Origin: Nocardiopsis sp. NRRL B-16309
Lineage (GTDB): Bacteria > Actinomycetota > Actinomycetes > Streptosporangiales > Streptosporangiaceae
DNA: 64,000 nucleotides
Reading direction: 5' to 3'
NCBI RefSeq assembly: GCF_001279585.1
Contig: NZ_LGEC01000114.1
Coordinates: forward strand, 310,001-374,000
Shown here: positions 17,304-25,824 of the stretch, one piece after another
Position numbering within the stretch: position 1 is the stretch's first letter
Layout of the letters: each line of letters begins with the position of its first letter
Notes under the pieces: model-generated
The model's database searches: none
What the model saw: the letters and a program-made list of their open reading frames with translations, nothing else
Told to the model about the DNA's origin: nothing
Translations under genes and position numbers: made by a program

Positions 17304-18550
17304 TGTGGCGGTACTACGCACAGCGCGCCACGTCGGGTGAGTGGCTACACCGCGACCTGCCGCTGTCGGACGTGTCGGTGTCGCCTGCCCTGTCGGGTCC
17401 GTACAAGATCACCGCGACCATCGACCCGGAGTACACGGATCTGCTCGCTGACGACGGCGACCTGCTCCTCGCGGAGTGGGGCACCTGGATCTTCGCGGAA
17501 GCCTCCAACCAACTGCGTGGCGGTGGCCTGGTCACCGACGCCAAGATCGTCGGCTCCAACTTGGCACTCACCATCGACGGGTTCACCCGCTACCCGGGCG
17601 GCCAACCGCTCACGGAAACCCTCACGTGGGGCGGGAAAACCGAAGGGGCCACCGGAAACGGCGTGGACCCGCTGGATGTAGTGCGGGCCCTGTGGGACCA
17701 CCTCCAAGCCCAGCCTGACGGGGACCTCGGGGTGACCTACGCGTCCACTAGCACCCCGTACCGGGTGGGTGAGTGGTACAACGCCCGCGCCCTGGACGCG
17801 GATGGCAGCCTCGGTGACGACCCCAAGGCGGTGCACTCCACACCCATCCCGATCGACAAGATCTGGAACCCGAAGAAGGACCGCCCACCCATCCCCGCAT
17901 CGGGCAAATCCACGTACTGGAAGTACCAGTTGGCCTGGTGGGACGGCCTGGAAGTCGGCCGCACCATCGACGAGTTGGCCAGGCAGGCGGCGTTCGACTA
18001 CCGCGAGACCTACCGGTGGGCCGACACCACCAAGGAAGCCGTCGTCCGCGAGTTGCAGTTCGGGTACCCGCGCCTCGGCCGTCGCCAAACCGGGCTGGTG
18101 TTCCGCGAGGGCGAGAACATCGACGACCTCGTCCCCATCACCCGATCCGGCCACGACTACTACAACTCCGTGTACGGGCTCGGCGCAGGCGAAGGCTCGA
18201 AGAAGCTCCGTCAGTCGGTGTCCCGCCGCGACCCCACCCGACTGCGCAGGGCAAAGCCGATCGACCGCGCCGAGATCACGAACGCCGCCGCGCTCAAGGC
18301 CGAAGCGGGCGACGAACTCCGCCGCTCCGTGGAGCTCGTCGACATCGCAGGGTTCACGATCCGCGACCACCCCAACGCCCGCGTCGGCTCGTTCGACGTC
18401 GGTGACGACGTGCTCGTCCACACCCGAAGGGGTTGGCAGCCAACGTCCCTGTGGGTGCGCATCACCGGGTTCACCCACTCCCCTGACACCGGCGACGTCA
18501 CCGTGCGCTGTTCCCGGTCGGACCGATTCGTCTACGGAGGTACCGGATGA
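17300..18550 (+). CDS. minor tail protein (tail-tip), 416 aa
   Basis: The start is GTG 17300 or ATG 17303. The protein opens MWRYYAQRATSGEWLHRDLP and has the segment LSGPYKITATIDPEYTDLLA, common in actinophage proteins that follow the Dit gene and form the tail tip or tail-associated ring. A central aromatic segment (WKYQLAWWDGLEVGRTIDEL) and a beta-rich C-terminal end (RVGSFDVGDDVLVHTRRGWQ) resemble a gp27-like hub. No enzyme motif is seen. Confidence 0.7.
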   Translation: MMWRYYAQRATSGEWLHRDLPLSDVSVSPALSGPYKITATIDPEYTDLLADDGDLLLAEWGTWIFAEASNQLRGGGLVTDAKIVGSNLALTIDGFTRYPGGQPLTETLTWGGKTEGATGNGVDPLDVVRALWDHLQAQPDGDLGVTYASTSTPYRVGEWYNARALDADGSLGDDPKAVHSTPIPIDKIWNPKKDRPPIPASGKSTYWKYQLAWWDGLEVGRTIDELARQAAFDYRETYRWADTTKEAVVRELQFGYPRLGRRQTGLVFREGENIDDLVPITRSGHDYYNSVYGLGAGEGSKKLRQSVSRRDPTRLRRAKPIDRAEITNAAALKAEAGDELRRSVELVDIAGFTIRDHPNARVGSFDVGDDVLVHTRRGWQPTSLWVRITGFTHSPDTGDVTVRCSRSDRFVYGGTG

Positions 18551-20532
18551 AGCTGGACCCGCAGACCCGCGCGGTCCTGGATGAGTTCGCGCGGGAGCTG
18601 GCGTCGCAGCGCAAGGAGATCGCCGCGCTGCGCCGTGCCCAGCGCGCCCCACAGCTCGCCCACTCCTCCCTGGAGGAGGGGCAGGCGCTGGAGGTCCGCG
18701 ACGACACGGGTGCGACCCGGATGCGGTTCGGGTACCAGCCCGATGGGACTGTCACCACGACCGTGGAGGGCGGCGACCCTCCCCCGGCGCCGTCCACCCC
18801 GACGGTGACGGCGATGGCGTCGGGCCTGGTGGTCGCCTGGGACGGCACGCTCGCGGACACCGAGTTGGCGCTTCCCGCGGACTTCGACCACGTCAACGTG
18901 CACGTCAGCACGGTCGACGGGTTCATCCCGGACGCGACCACCTTCCAGGTGTCGATCCCCCGCGCCGGCGGGTCCGTGCCCATCACCCCACTGACCGTCG
19001 GCACCACCTATTACGTGATCCTGGTCCCGGTCGGTACCGGGGGCGTGTCGGGGACGGCGTCCGCACAGGCTTCGGGTGTACCGGACGCGGTCACGGACAT
19101 CGCGCCCGGGTCCATCACGGAAACGGAGATCGCGGACGATGCGATCTCCACTCCGAAGCTCCAGGCGGAGGCAGTGACGGCGCTCAAGATCGCCGCCGAA
19201 GCCATCGAAGCCGGACACATCCAGGCTGCCGCTGTGACCGCCTCCAAGCTCGAAGCGGACCTCGTGCTCGGCACCCGCATCATCGCGGGCACCCCCGGCG
19301 GGGCACGCGTCGAACTCGACCCCACCGGGTTGAAGGGCTACGACGCGTCCGACGCGCTCGTGTTCGCTGTCGACAGCGCGGGCAACGCCCTCTTCTCCGG
19401 CGACATCACCGGCTCCGAAATCACCGGCTCCCGCATGACCATCGACTCCGGCACAGGAAACATCGGCGTCATCGAGGACGCGTCAGGGGTCGTGCGCGTT
19501 CGCGCCACCTCCGCCAGCGACGCCCGCGCACAGCTCGCCGCCACCGACACCCAAGCCGAATTCTCCGTGTGGGCAGACGAGACGAGCGCCACCACACCCG
19601 TCGGAGCGATGATCGCAGCGTCGGGCATCAGCCAGCTCGTCATGTACTCCGACGTGTCCGATCCGACGACCAGCCCCGTGGTGTCACTGTCGGCCCTCAC
19701 GGACAGCACCCGGCTGTCTGCTCGCTCCGGAAGCGGCTCGGAAGTGGAGATCGAGTCTCTGACGGACTACTCCAGGATCCGGATCACGGCCCCTGATGCC
19801 ATTGACCCTGACGACGCCCAAGGCGCCGGGTACATCTTCACGCAGCGGTACGGGTCCGACATCGCCGCTGTGTCGATGCAGGGCCCTGAGTGGTCGGACA
19901 ACACCGGCCCGGAGTACCAACGGCGGTCGATGTTCCACCTGGAGGGCGCCCGGCCAGAGCGGGCGTACACCCGCGCCACCTACTCCGCGCAGCGCCACAT
20001 TGTGCAGGGCGAATGGGACGGTGTCGCGGACGCGATCGACGCCACCAGCGACGGTGTCCTGGAGCTCGCGGACACGCACAGCATCCTCGCGGACCGCCAC
20101 GCCCCCGTGCGTACCGACATGGTGGCCGAACCCACCATCGACGGTGACGGGTCCTTCCACGACTTCACGGCCGGGCAGATGCCCGCCGTGGATTTCACTA
20201 CCGGCTGGTCGGGGCGGGTGCGGGTCACGATCGCGATGTGCGGCATCAACAACAACACCAACGCCAGCACCATCTCGCTGGGGTTCCGTCTGTCGGGGTC
20301 CTCCACTGTCGCCGCCGACCTGACCCGCGCCGCGATGATCCGTTCCACAGGGGCCGGGTCCGCCACCAACTCCGGTCGGCAGCAGTCCGCGGCCGTGTAC
20401 CTGGACCTGAACGGCAACGCCGACTACACGCTGACCCCGGTGTGGCGGATCAGCGGGTCCACCGCGTGGGGGGCCGATCAGAAGTTCGACCTCAACTACC
20501 AGAACGCTGTGATCGTGGAACCGCTCACCTAG
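18547..20532 (+). CDS. minor tail/receptor-binding protein, 661 aa
   Basis: The ATG overlaps the previous stop. The N-terminus is a helix (AVLDEFARELASQRKEIAAL) that would anchor the fibre. A fibronectin-III-like domain follows (about 80-180), then a helical collar (TETEIADDAISTPKLQAEAV...) with repeated Ala/Glu heptads typical of trimeric fibres. Later come repetitive beta segments and a beta-rich C-terminal domain (about 520-661) likely to bind the host surface. It is the largest protein after the tape measure, which fits a fibre or tip protein. Confidence 0.75.
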   Translation: MKLDPQTRAVLDEFARELASQRKEIAALRRAQRAPQLAHSSLEEGQALEVRDDTGATRMRFGYQPDGTVTTTVEGGDPPPAPSTPTVTAMASGLVVAWDGTLADTELALPADFDHVNVHVSTVDGFIPDATTFQVSIPRAGGSVPITPLTVGTTYYVILVPVGTGGVSGTASAQASGVPDAVTDIAPGSITETEIADDAISTPKLQAEAVTALKIAAEAIEAGHIQAAAVTASKLEADLVLGTRIIAGTPGGARVELDPTGLKGYDASDALVFAVDSAGNALFSGDITGSEITGSRMTIDSGTGNIGVIEDASGVVRVRATSASDARAQLAATDTQAEFSVWADETSATTPVGAMIAASGISQLVMYSDVSDPTTSPVVSLSALTDSTRLSARSGSGSEVEIESLTDYSRIRITAPDAIDPDDAQGAGYIFTQRYGSDIAAVSMQGPEWSDNTGPEYQRRSMFHLEGARPERAYTRATYSAQRHIVQGEWDGVADAIDATSDGVLELADTHSILADRHAPVRTDMVAEPTIDGDGSFHDFTAGQMPAVDFTTGWSGRVRVTIAMCGINNNTNASTISLGFRLSGSSTVAADLTRAAMIRSTGAGSATNSGRQQSAAVYLDLNGNADYTLTPVWRISGSTAWGADQKFDLNYQNAVIVEPLT

Positions 20533-20540
20533 GAGGCTTC

Positions 20541-20714
20541 GTGCCAGCAGCGAAGAAGGTGCCCGAGGAGCCGCCGCCGATCCGGGTGATGCCCGAGAGG
20601 CCCACCCGGCGCGGCCAGGCGCGTGGCCGTCCCGCTCTGCCCCGGCAGCCCGAGGACACCCCGCCCGGGGTGGCGCGCGACTACCCGCCCTCGCCACCTA
20701 TGCCTCAGGAGTAG
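20541..20714 (+). CDS. small Pro/Arg-rich protein, 57 aa
   Basis: GTG 20541 lies 4 bp behind TAGGAGG. The product is almost entirely Pro, Arg and Glu (VPEEPPPIRVMPERPTRRG), so it is probably unstructured. It sits between the fibre gene and the small membrane protein genes. The strong ribosome site argues for expression. The function is unknown. Confidence 0.5.
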   Translation: MPAAKKVPEEPPPIRVMPERPTRRGQARGRPALPRQPEDTPPGVARDYPPSPPMPQE

Positions 20715-20724
20715 AGACCCGCCT

Positions 20725-21018
20725 ATGGACGTGGCCCAGTTCGCGGCACTCGTGCCCTACGGCGGCGCAGGCAGCCTCCTCGCCGCGGCGTTCTGGCTCG
20801 TCTACACCGGACGCCTCATGCCCGCGTCCACCGTCGACAAGATCCTCGAAGCACGCGACGAACGCATCAAAGCGCTCCTCGCCGACAACGAACTCCTGCG
20901 CGAGGACAACCGCGCCAACCAGCAGCAGGTCCGCGAACTCCTGGAAGTGGGCCGCACCTCGGCTTACGCCTTAGAGGAAATCCGCAAGGTCGCATCTCAC
21001 GGCCCTGGGGAGGGCTAA
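20725..21018 (+). CDS. small membrane protein with coiled coil, 97 aa
   Basis: ATG 20725 follows CAGGAGTAGAGACCC. One N-terminal transmembrane segment (YGGAGSLLAAAFWLVYTGRL) is followed by a long charged coiled coil (ILEARDERIKALLADNELLR). Membrane-anchored coiled-coil proteins are common in actinophage lysis cassettes and may act as holin partners or spanin-like proteins. Its place just before the endolysin supports a lysis link, but the exact role is inferred. Confidence 0.6.
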   Translation: MDVAQFAALVPYGGAGSLLAAAFWLVYTGRLMPASTVDKILEARDERIKALLADNELLREDNRANQQQVRELLEVGRTSAYALEEIRKVASHGPGEG

Positions 21019-21239
21019 TGAAGTCCTGGCTCATCCGTGTTGCGCTGCGCTTCGGCCCGCCCCCCGTGACGGAAGAAGAAGTCGCACAGATCCGCGAGCT
21101 CACCGAGCGCGCCACCGCACAGACGCAGGAGCGTCAGGCGGAGGTGAGCGATGTGGTGAGGCGCCTGACGGGGCTGCGCGACAGGAACAACTTCGGCCCG
21201 ATGGTGTGGGCCGCCCTGCGAGGGGAGTCAGATGTATGA
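21018..21239 (+). CDS. small helical protein of the lysis region, 73 aa
   Basis: The ATG overlaps the previous stop (TAATG). The product begins with a short hydrophobic basic stretch (MKSWLIRVALRFGPPP) and continues as a charged helix (EEEVAQIRELTERATAQTQE). It shares the tight overlap pattern with both neighbours. The role is unknown; an accessory role near lysis is inferred from context. Confidence 0.5.
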   Translation: MKSWLIRVALRFGPPPVTEEEVAQIRELTERATAQTQERQAEVSDVVRRLTGLRDRNNFGPMVWAALRGESDV

Positions 21240-21525
21240 GGTGGGCAGCGTGCTAGCAGTGATCGCGGCCGTGCTGATGTGGCTCTTCGTTGCTGATTAC
21301 GCACGGTGGCGGTGGTGGGACAACCCGGGCGGCCGGTTGGTGATGACGGTCGCTGTTGCTCTGGCTCTGGTGTTGACGTTGGCGTCGCTGCGGTCGTGGT
21401 GGCCGGAGTTCCCGGGGCATGAGCTGGCCCGGGTGGTGGTGTACCTGGTGGCGTCTGGCGCGATCGTTTTCGTGTGGGCGGTGCACTGGTCGTCTCAGCG
21501 TGGGAAGCACCGCGCGAAGCGGTAG
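21232..21525 (+). CDS. multi-pass membrane protein (holin-like candidate), 97 aa
   Basis: ATG 21232 lies within the end of the previous gene, behind GAGGGGAGT. Three hydrophobic segments are visible: SVLAVIAAVLMWLFVA, LVMTVAVALALVLTLAS and VVVYLVASGAIVFVWAV, followed by a basic tail (SQRGKHRAKR). Size, number of segments and a charged tail fit class I holins. It is directly upstream of a terminator and the endolysin gene. A second holin candidate lies after the endolysin, so only experiment can tell which one is used. Confidence 0.65.
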   Translation: MYEVGSVLAVIAAVLMWLFVADYARWRWWDNPGGRLVMTVAVALALVLTLASLRSWWPEFPGHELARVVVYLVASGAIVFVWAVHWSSQRGKHRAKR

Positions 21526-21544
21526 GTCCGATTTTTCATACCTT

Positions 21545-21566
21545 GCCCCTTTGTGGGGCTTTTTTC
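21545..21566 (+). terminator. Rho-independent terminator before the endolysin
   Basis: GCCCC and GGGGC arms around TTTGT are followed by six T. It separates the tail/membrane-protein block from the lysis gene. Confidence 0.7.
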
Positions 21567-21582
21567 ATGCCCAGGAGGCACC

Positions 21583-22452
21583 ATGCCCCAACCCGACAAG
21601 CTCCAGTGGCGGTCCGACTTCGGATGGTCGCCGTACTCGCCCGCCGGATCCGCGAACCCGCGCTCCGGACTCGTCATCCACTACGACAGCTCCAACCAGC
21701 GCCTCGCGGACAAACCGCACAGCGCGTGTGAGGCGTACTGGAAGCGCACCCGCGGCTTCCACACCGGACCCAGCAGGGGTTGGACCGACATCGGGTACTC
21801 GTTCATGGCGTGCGCCCACGGGTACGTCATGGAAGGCCGCGGCCTCTTCAAGTCCCAGGCCGCACAGCCCGGCGGGAACTCGACCTACTACTCGTGCACG
21901 CTCGCGACCGGCCCCACCGACGAGGTCACCCCGGCGCAGATCAACGCCGTCCGCCAGTTGCGGTCCTGGCTGATGGAACCGCAGTCGTCGATCGGCAGCA
22001 CCGTCAAGGGCCACCGCGACTTCAACTCCACCTCGTGCCCTGGCGAGAAGGCCTACGCCATGGTGCGCGACGGCACCTTCCGGCGCGCGGCCGTGTGGGG
22101 GTCCGACGTCCCGGACGTGGACGAACCCACCAAGCCCGCACCGCCGAAGGCACCCAAGCCGAAGCCGCCTACGACCAGCGCGCCGGCGTTCCCGCTCCCC
22201 AAGGGCTGGTACTTCGGCCCCCGCTCCGGGCCGTCCTACTCGGTATCGGGCTTCTACTCGCACCGCGACGAACTGGAGCGCTGGCAGCGCCGCATGCGCA
22301 ACCGCGGTTGGGTCATCACCCCGGACGGGCTGTACGGGCCCCAGACCGAAGGGGTCGCCCGCGCCTTCCAGCGAGAGAAGTCCGGCCTCATCGTGGACGG
22401 CCTCATCGGCGCCAACACCTGGGCCGCCGCATGGGAGGAGCCCGTCACATGA
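21583..22452 (+). CDS. endolysin: N-acetylmuramoyl-L-alanine amidase with PG-binding domain
   Basis: ATG 21583 follows AGGAGGCACC; the protein is 289 residues. The amidase_2/PGRP-type catalytic domain (about 5-165) shows the zinc ligands in VIHYDSS (H33), KGHRDF (H144) and the Cys of TSCPG (C152). A Pro/Lys linker (about 178-205) leads to a peptidoglycan-binding domain (about 235-286: PDGLYGPQTEGVARAFQREK). It cleaves the amide bond between MurNAc and the stem peptide to release progeny. There is no signal peptide, so access to the wall depends on a holin. Confidence 0.93.
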   Translation: MPQPDKLQWRSDFGWSPYSPAGSANPRSGLVIHYDSSNQRLADKPHSACEAYWKRTRGFHTGPSRGWTDIGYSFMACAHGYVMEGRGLFKSQAAQPGGNSTYYSCTLATGPTDEVTPAQINAVRQLRSWLMEPQSSIGSTVKGHRDFNSTSCPGEKAYAMVRDGTFRRAAVWGSDVPDVDEPTKPAPPKAPKPKPPTTSAPAFPLPKGWYFGPRSGPSYSVSGFYSHRDELERWQRRMRNRGWVITPDGLYGPQTEGVARAFQREKSGLIVDGLIGANTWAAAWEEPVT

Positions 22453-22504
22453 CACCCGACGGCTGGTCCTGGCAATGAACCCCAAGCACAGAGAAGAGAG
22501 ATCC

Positions 22505-22699
22505 ATGCGTCTTGAAGCCAAGGTCGTCATCGCGGCGATCGCGTCCATCCTCACCCCGCTCGCGGCGACCGTGCTCCCCACGGTGGACGTGTCCGCGATC
22601 GACGCGGTCGTCGTCGGTGTCGTCAGTCTGGCGGTGACGTTCGCCGCCGGGTACCTGACCCCGCACACGGAGCGCCCCGACCTGCCCGCGAAGAACTGA
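22505..22699 (+). CDS. small two-helix membrane protein (holin candidate), 64 aa
   Basis: ATG 22505 is preferred because GAGAAGAGAG precedes it; ATG 22475 would add ten charged residues. Two transmembrane segments are visible (VVIAAIASILTPLAATVL and AVVVGVVSLAVTFAAGYL), with a short charged end. This matches small holins next to actinophage endolysins, a placement immediately after the endolysin being common. It ends before a strong bidirectional hairpin. Confidence 0.7.
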   Translation: MRLEAKVVIAAIASILTPLAATVLPTVDVSAIDAVVVGVVSLAVTFAAGYLTPHTERPDLPAKN

Positions 22700-22713
22700 A
22701 TCCCGCTTCACCC

Positions 22714-22741
22714 GCCCCGCTCACCTCACGGTGGGCGGGGC
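22714..22741. terminator. terminator at the end of the late operon
   Basis: Arms GCCCCGCTCACC and GGTGGGCGGGGC with one mismatch, followed by CTTTC, lie between the convergent holin and XRE-regulator genes. It would stop both transcripts. Confidence 0.7.
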
Positions 22742-22747
22742 CTTTCG

Positions 22748-23203
22748 TCATTTCTGGGACCTCCACCCCGGCCGCCCGTAGGCCTGGTACAGGGTGTGCC
22801 TGACGTGTTGCTCGCCAGGTGCTTCCTGCGGGTCGCGTGGGGGAGCAGGGGCGTCTCCGGTCGCCCATGCCCATGCTTGGCCGGCGGTGGTCTCGCCGGC
22901 GCCAGTGAGCTCAACGGTGTCGTTCGCGCGGTCCGGGGTGCCGAGTAGCAGAGCGACTGGTGTGGTGTTCAGAGCAAGGGCCAAGACCACGAGTTCGTCT
23001 GCGTTGATGTGCCGAGCTCCGGGCCGACCATCAGCCGCAGCCTCGATCTTGTTAACCCCTTCCCGGGGGATCTCGTAGCCCAGCTCAGCCGTGCGAGCCG
23101 AGAGCTTGGCGGCCGAAAGCCCCTGGGCTTCCCTGAATCGGCGGACGTTTCGCGCCACGGTCTTAGTGCTTCCGCCGTGGCCTTTGGTCTTCCGAGTCTT
23201 CAT
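22748..23203 (-). CDS. XRE-family HTH regulator, 151 aa
   Basis: The N-terminal ~75 residues form an XRE/Cro helix-turn-helix: TVARNVRRFREAQGLSAAKLS, then a second helix pair ending with EGVNKIE, and INADELVVLALALNTTPVALL. The C-terminal half is Ala/Pro-rich and probably disordered. The start codon overlaps the stop of the upstream Cys-rich gene, so the two form a unit. It is at the boundary of late and early regions and points away from the immunity region, so it is likely a secondary regulator, not the main repressor. Confidence 0.8.
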   Translation of the reverse strand: MKTRKTKGHGGSTKTVARNVRRFREAQGLSAAKLSARTAELGYEIPREGVNKIEAAADGRPGARHINADELVVLALALNTTPVALLLGTPDRANDTVELTGAGETTAGQAWAWATGDAPAPPRDPQEAPGEQHVRHTLYQAYGRPGWRSQK

Positions 23204-23994
23204 GCCACCTTCGCTTTCTGGTCCACCACGTCCATGATGTCGCCCAACCGGTACTTCACGGGCCGCACCGTCGACACGGGCGTGATCTTCCCCGCCGCCG
23301 CCAACTTCCTGACGGCCCGCTCCCCGATCGCCTTACCCAACGCACGCGACGCCATCGCCGCCTCAGCCGCCGTCACACGCTGATCCGGGGCCGCCTCCAC
23401 AGCAGCCCGCACAGCCTGCGCACGCCGCCCCTCAGGGTCCACCACCACACCCCCACAGCCCTCACGCGGGCACCGGGCAGAGTCGTACCCTGCCAGCCCG
23501 TACACGGCGCCCTCGCAGGTGGGGCAAGGGCCGGCGTAGATGCGCTCCGCTGGCCGGTCCACGGCCGCGCGTGCCCGCCGGACCGCGCCCCTCAGTTCGA
23601 CCACGCACTCCTCGCCCCACTCCGCGACACGGATGATGGACGTCCGCGAGTGGAGGTAGCGGGCCATGCTGGGGATCGTGTCGGTTGGGGTGTCCCCGCC
23701 GTGCTCGTCGAGGAGGAGGCGGCACCACGTGGACAGCATGGAGTGAAGGTGACGGCGCACGTCGCTGGCGGTGTCGTTGATCGGTAGCGGCGGCTCAGAC
23801 GACCCGCGCCCTCCCCCGCCCGACGGGAATACCGCCAGCTTGGCAATGGCGATGTCGAGGTCCGTGTCGAGCCCGTGTAGGTCACCGGTCGGCCACAGTG
23901 CCCGCAGGTCAGCGGCCAGAGCTCCCACGCACGGCGAGCACACCACACCGGAATCCATCTCGGATGCGCAGAGTCGGCAGATCAGGTAGTTCAC
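23200..23994 (-). CDS. Cys-rich putative zinc-binding protein with C-terminal winged-helix-like segment
   Basis: GTG 23994 gives 264 residues. The N-terminus has CRLCASEMDSGVVCSPC, and the middle has CPTCEGAVYG and ARCPREGCGG, so two zinc ribbons are likely. The C-terminal ~65 residues (QRVTAAEAAMASRALGKAIG, then AVRKLAAAGKITPV) look like a winged-helix DNA-binding unit. It overlaps the XRE regulator gene by 4 bp. A role in regulation or in DNA binding is inferred; no enzyme motif is seen. Confidence 0.6.
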   Translation of the reverse strand: MNYLICRLCASEMDSGVVCSPCVGALAADLRALWPTGDLHGLDTDLDIAIAKLAVFPSGGGGRGSSEPPLPINDTASDVRRHLHSMLSTWCRLLLDEHGGDTPTDTIPSMARYLHSRTSIIRVAEWGEECVVELRGAVRRARAAVDRPAERIYAGPCPTCEGAVYGLAGYDSARCPREGCGGVVVDPEGRRAQAVRAAVEAAPDQRVTAAEAAMASRALGKAIGERAVRKLAAAGKITPVSTVRPVKYRLGDIMDVVDQKAKVA

Positions 23995-24089
23995 GAGTCC
24001 CCCGCAGGTCGTACCATGTGGCCTGTGGGAGCAGCGCTTTCACGGGGGATTGGGCGGGGTCTGCCATCGGGGGATGCAGGCCCCGTTCG

Positions 24090-24797
24090 TCATGTCGGAC
24101 GCGGGTTCCGCGCCACGCAACGGCACCGGCAATTCGGATGACTCGGCGGCAACCCCTGAAACCCAGCCCACAGCTTGCGTGGGATCCCGCGACCGCGCGG
24201 AACCGTGAACCGCTCCCCCGCCGCTGCCCGTCGTCCGTTCATGCGGGTGCACACCACGCACGCTTTCCCGTCCCGCCTGGTCACCCATTCGAGGTCGAGC
24301 CCCAACCAGCGCGCGTAGGAGAACGTCGCCGCGGACGTGGCCTGGTGGATCTTCACCACCGCAAGACGGGCCATCCGCCGACGGAACCTGTCGAACTCCA
24401 CAGCGGCCGGCGTGAGCGTCACCGGAGCTTGCTCGCTGGCGGGCGGCTCCCCCGCCAAGGCCGCGTCGATCCTCTTGGCGACGTCTTCGACGACCGCGAG
24501 CACGTCCTGTTCAACGCTGGTCGGCAGCGGTTCCGGGGTGAACGTGTGCGAGCGTGGACGCCACCCCACAGCCGCTCCCAGCACGATCTGCGACCCGATC
24601 GTCCACCCCGCGTTCGCAGCCTTGTTGAGCACGTTCGTGAGCGCAGGGACGGCGGCGAGGAGCGCGGTACCGGTCAGCCCAGCGGCCACGGCCGCAGCGA
24701 TGACCGCAACGAGTTCCTCTTCGGCTTGCTGCTCTGCCTGGTCGAGTCGCTGCGCTGGGGTCGCGGTGAGTGTGGCGGGTGGGGCGGGCTGCGACAC
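24090..24797 (-). CDS. MuF-like (phage Mu gpF) C-terminal domain protein
   Basis: The protein has 235 residues. The C-terminal ~100 residues carry the MuF signature: RRDGKACVVCTRMNG, a middle stretch, then GLPPSHPNCRCRC. The N-terminal part contains a hydrophobic region (AVIAAAVAAGLTGTALLAAV). MuF proteins normally sit next to the portal gene and enter the head, but here the gene is on the opposite strand behind the lysis cassette, over 18 kb away. Whether it is a virion protein or an effector is open. It may be an acquired cassette with the two genes beside it. Confidence 0.75.
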   Translation of the reverse strand: MSQPAPPATLTATPAQRLDQAEQQAEEELVAVIAAAVAAGLTGTALLAAVPALTNVLNKAANAGWTIGSQIVLGAAVGWRPRSHTFTPEPLPTSVEQDVLAVVEDVAKRIDAALAGEPPASEQAPVTLTPAAVEFDRFRRRMARLAVVKIHQATSAATFSYARWLGLDLEWVTRRDGKACVVCTRMNGRRAAAGERFTVPRGRGIPRKLWAGFQGLPPSHPNCRCRCVARNPRPT

Positions 24798-24934
24798 GTG
24801 TCCTCCCGGGTGTGCACCCGCTCATGATAGCCGTTGGGCATGGTGACCATGCGTTTCAGCTATCGTGGGTGCCGTCCAACACGATGAGGGTCATGGGGGA
24901 CATGGCGGGGCGTCCGGATGGGGCGCCCCGTCTC

Positions 24935-25171
24935 TCATGTCTGCTGTGTCCGCGCGAGGGCTCGCTCGTAGGCGCCTTGGTCGAGGTGGTCGATCAGCGT
25001 GCGGAGCCGCTTATTCTCCTGCTCCAGTCCGCGCACGTGTTCGTCACGCACCCGCGCGAGCCGTTCCGCGTCGCCCTTGAGCGCCGCGTAGTCCCCGGTG
25101 AGGCTGTGCCCGGGGGTGACGCCGTGGATGTCGGCGAGTTCGGCGTGCAGATCCTCCACGAGATCACTCAT
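24935..25171 (-). CDS. small coiled-coil phage protein, 78 aa
   Basis: ATG 25171 overlaps the upstream gene by 8 bp. The product has an acidic N-terminal half and a heptad-rich segment (VRDEHVRGLEQENKRLRTLI) predicted to be a coiled coil. It is the last gene of the leftward early block. A hairpin of GGGGCG and CGCCCC arms (24907-24929) lies just beyond it and may end the transcript. No family is recognised. Confidence 0.5.
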   Translation of the reverse strand: MSDLVEDLHAELADIHGVTPGHSLTGDYAALKGDAERLARVRDEHVRGLEQENKRLRTLIDHLDQGAYERALARTQQT

Positions 25172-25526
25172 CGTCGGCCTCCTTGCGCGGCTTGGGGTTG
25201 CCCCATCGGCGGTCGGCTTCATCCAGGCCCATGCGGTCGTGGGGTCCGGTGTGGTCGTGGGAGAGCAGGCAGTGCCCGCCGTCGCCCGGGTCCAGGCATA
25301 GGGGCGGGTTGGTGCCGTGGTCGTCGAGGTGGTTGATGGTGTAGGTGCGCAGGTAGACGTGTTCGCTCGTGTGCCCCCATGGGAGGGCGCATTGGCGGAC
25401 GCGTTCCCCGCGGGCCCGGGGTGCGCATTCGTCGCAGGCGGGTGTTTCTCCGCGTTCGATGATGCGGAGGAGGAACCAGTCGGTGGCGTTGGTGATGGTG
25501 GTGAGGAGTTGTTCCAGGTCACTCAT
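25164..25526 (-). CDS. Cys/His-rich small protein, 120 aa
   Basis: The start MSDLEQLLTTITNATDW is at ATG 25526. Cysteines are arranged as CDECAPRARGERVRQC, and later CLDPGDGGHCLLSHDHTGPHD appears. Repeated 'H-x-(S/G)-x-H' elements (WGHTSEH, DHTGPHD) are a signature of a small family seen in many actinobacterial phages. Zinc binding is likely, but no role is known. It overlaps genes on both sides, consistent with coupled translation. Confidence 0.6.
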   Translation of the reverse strand: MSDLEQLLTTITNATDWFLLRIIERGETPACDECAPRARGERVRQCALPWGHTSEHVYLRTYTINHLDDHGTNPPLCLDPGDGGHCLLSHDHTGPHDRMGLDEADRRWGNPKPRKEADDE

Positions 25527-25824
25527 CGTCGCTCCCGTCGATCGCGCGGATGGTCGGGCAGGGGTGACGGACGGTACTGAGGCGCGGCCCGTTGAAGATG
25601 AGGTCGGCGGCGTTGTTGCAGGCGTTGCACCACGGGCCGTCGTTCTCGCCACGGCGGACGGGCCGGTGGAGTTCCCGGATGCGCGCGACGGCGTTCACGG
25701 CGTTGACGATGATGTCGGCTTGGTCTGTGGTGTCGACGATCCCGATGAGGAGGTCCATGTCGTCGGGGTGGTCACCGATCTGCACCCTCAGGGTGCGTCC
25801 GGATGCGCCCGTGCGGAACTTCAC
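25519..25824 (-). CDS. small hypothetical protein with Cys pairs, 101 aa
   Basis: GTG 25824 follows GAGGAGGGCAA on the minus strand. The product includes RVQIGDHPDDMDLLIGIVDT, and a GPWCNACNNAADLI block with two Cys. The overlap with the upstream and downstream genes is 4 to 8 bp. No family is recognised; the Cys-x2-Cys could form part of a zinc site. Confidence 0.5.
   Translation of the reverse strand: MKFRTGASGRTLRVQIGDHPDDMDLLIGIVDTTDQADIIVNAVNAVARIRELHRPVRRGENDGPWCNACNNAADLIFNGPRLSTVRHPCPTIRAIDGSDDE

Noticed and set aside
22449..22478. A nine-codon frame between endolysin and holin candidate
   Set aside because: It is too short and shows no sign of selection; it may only reflect the overlap sequence.
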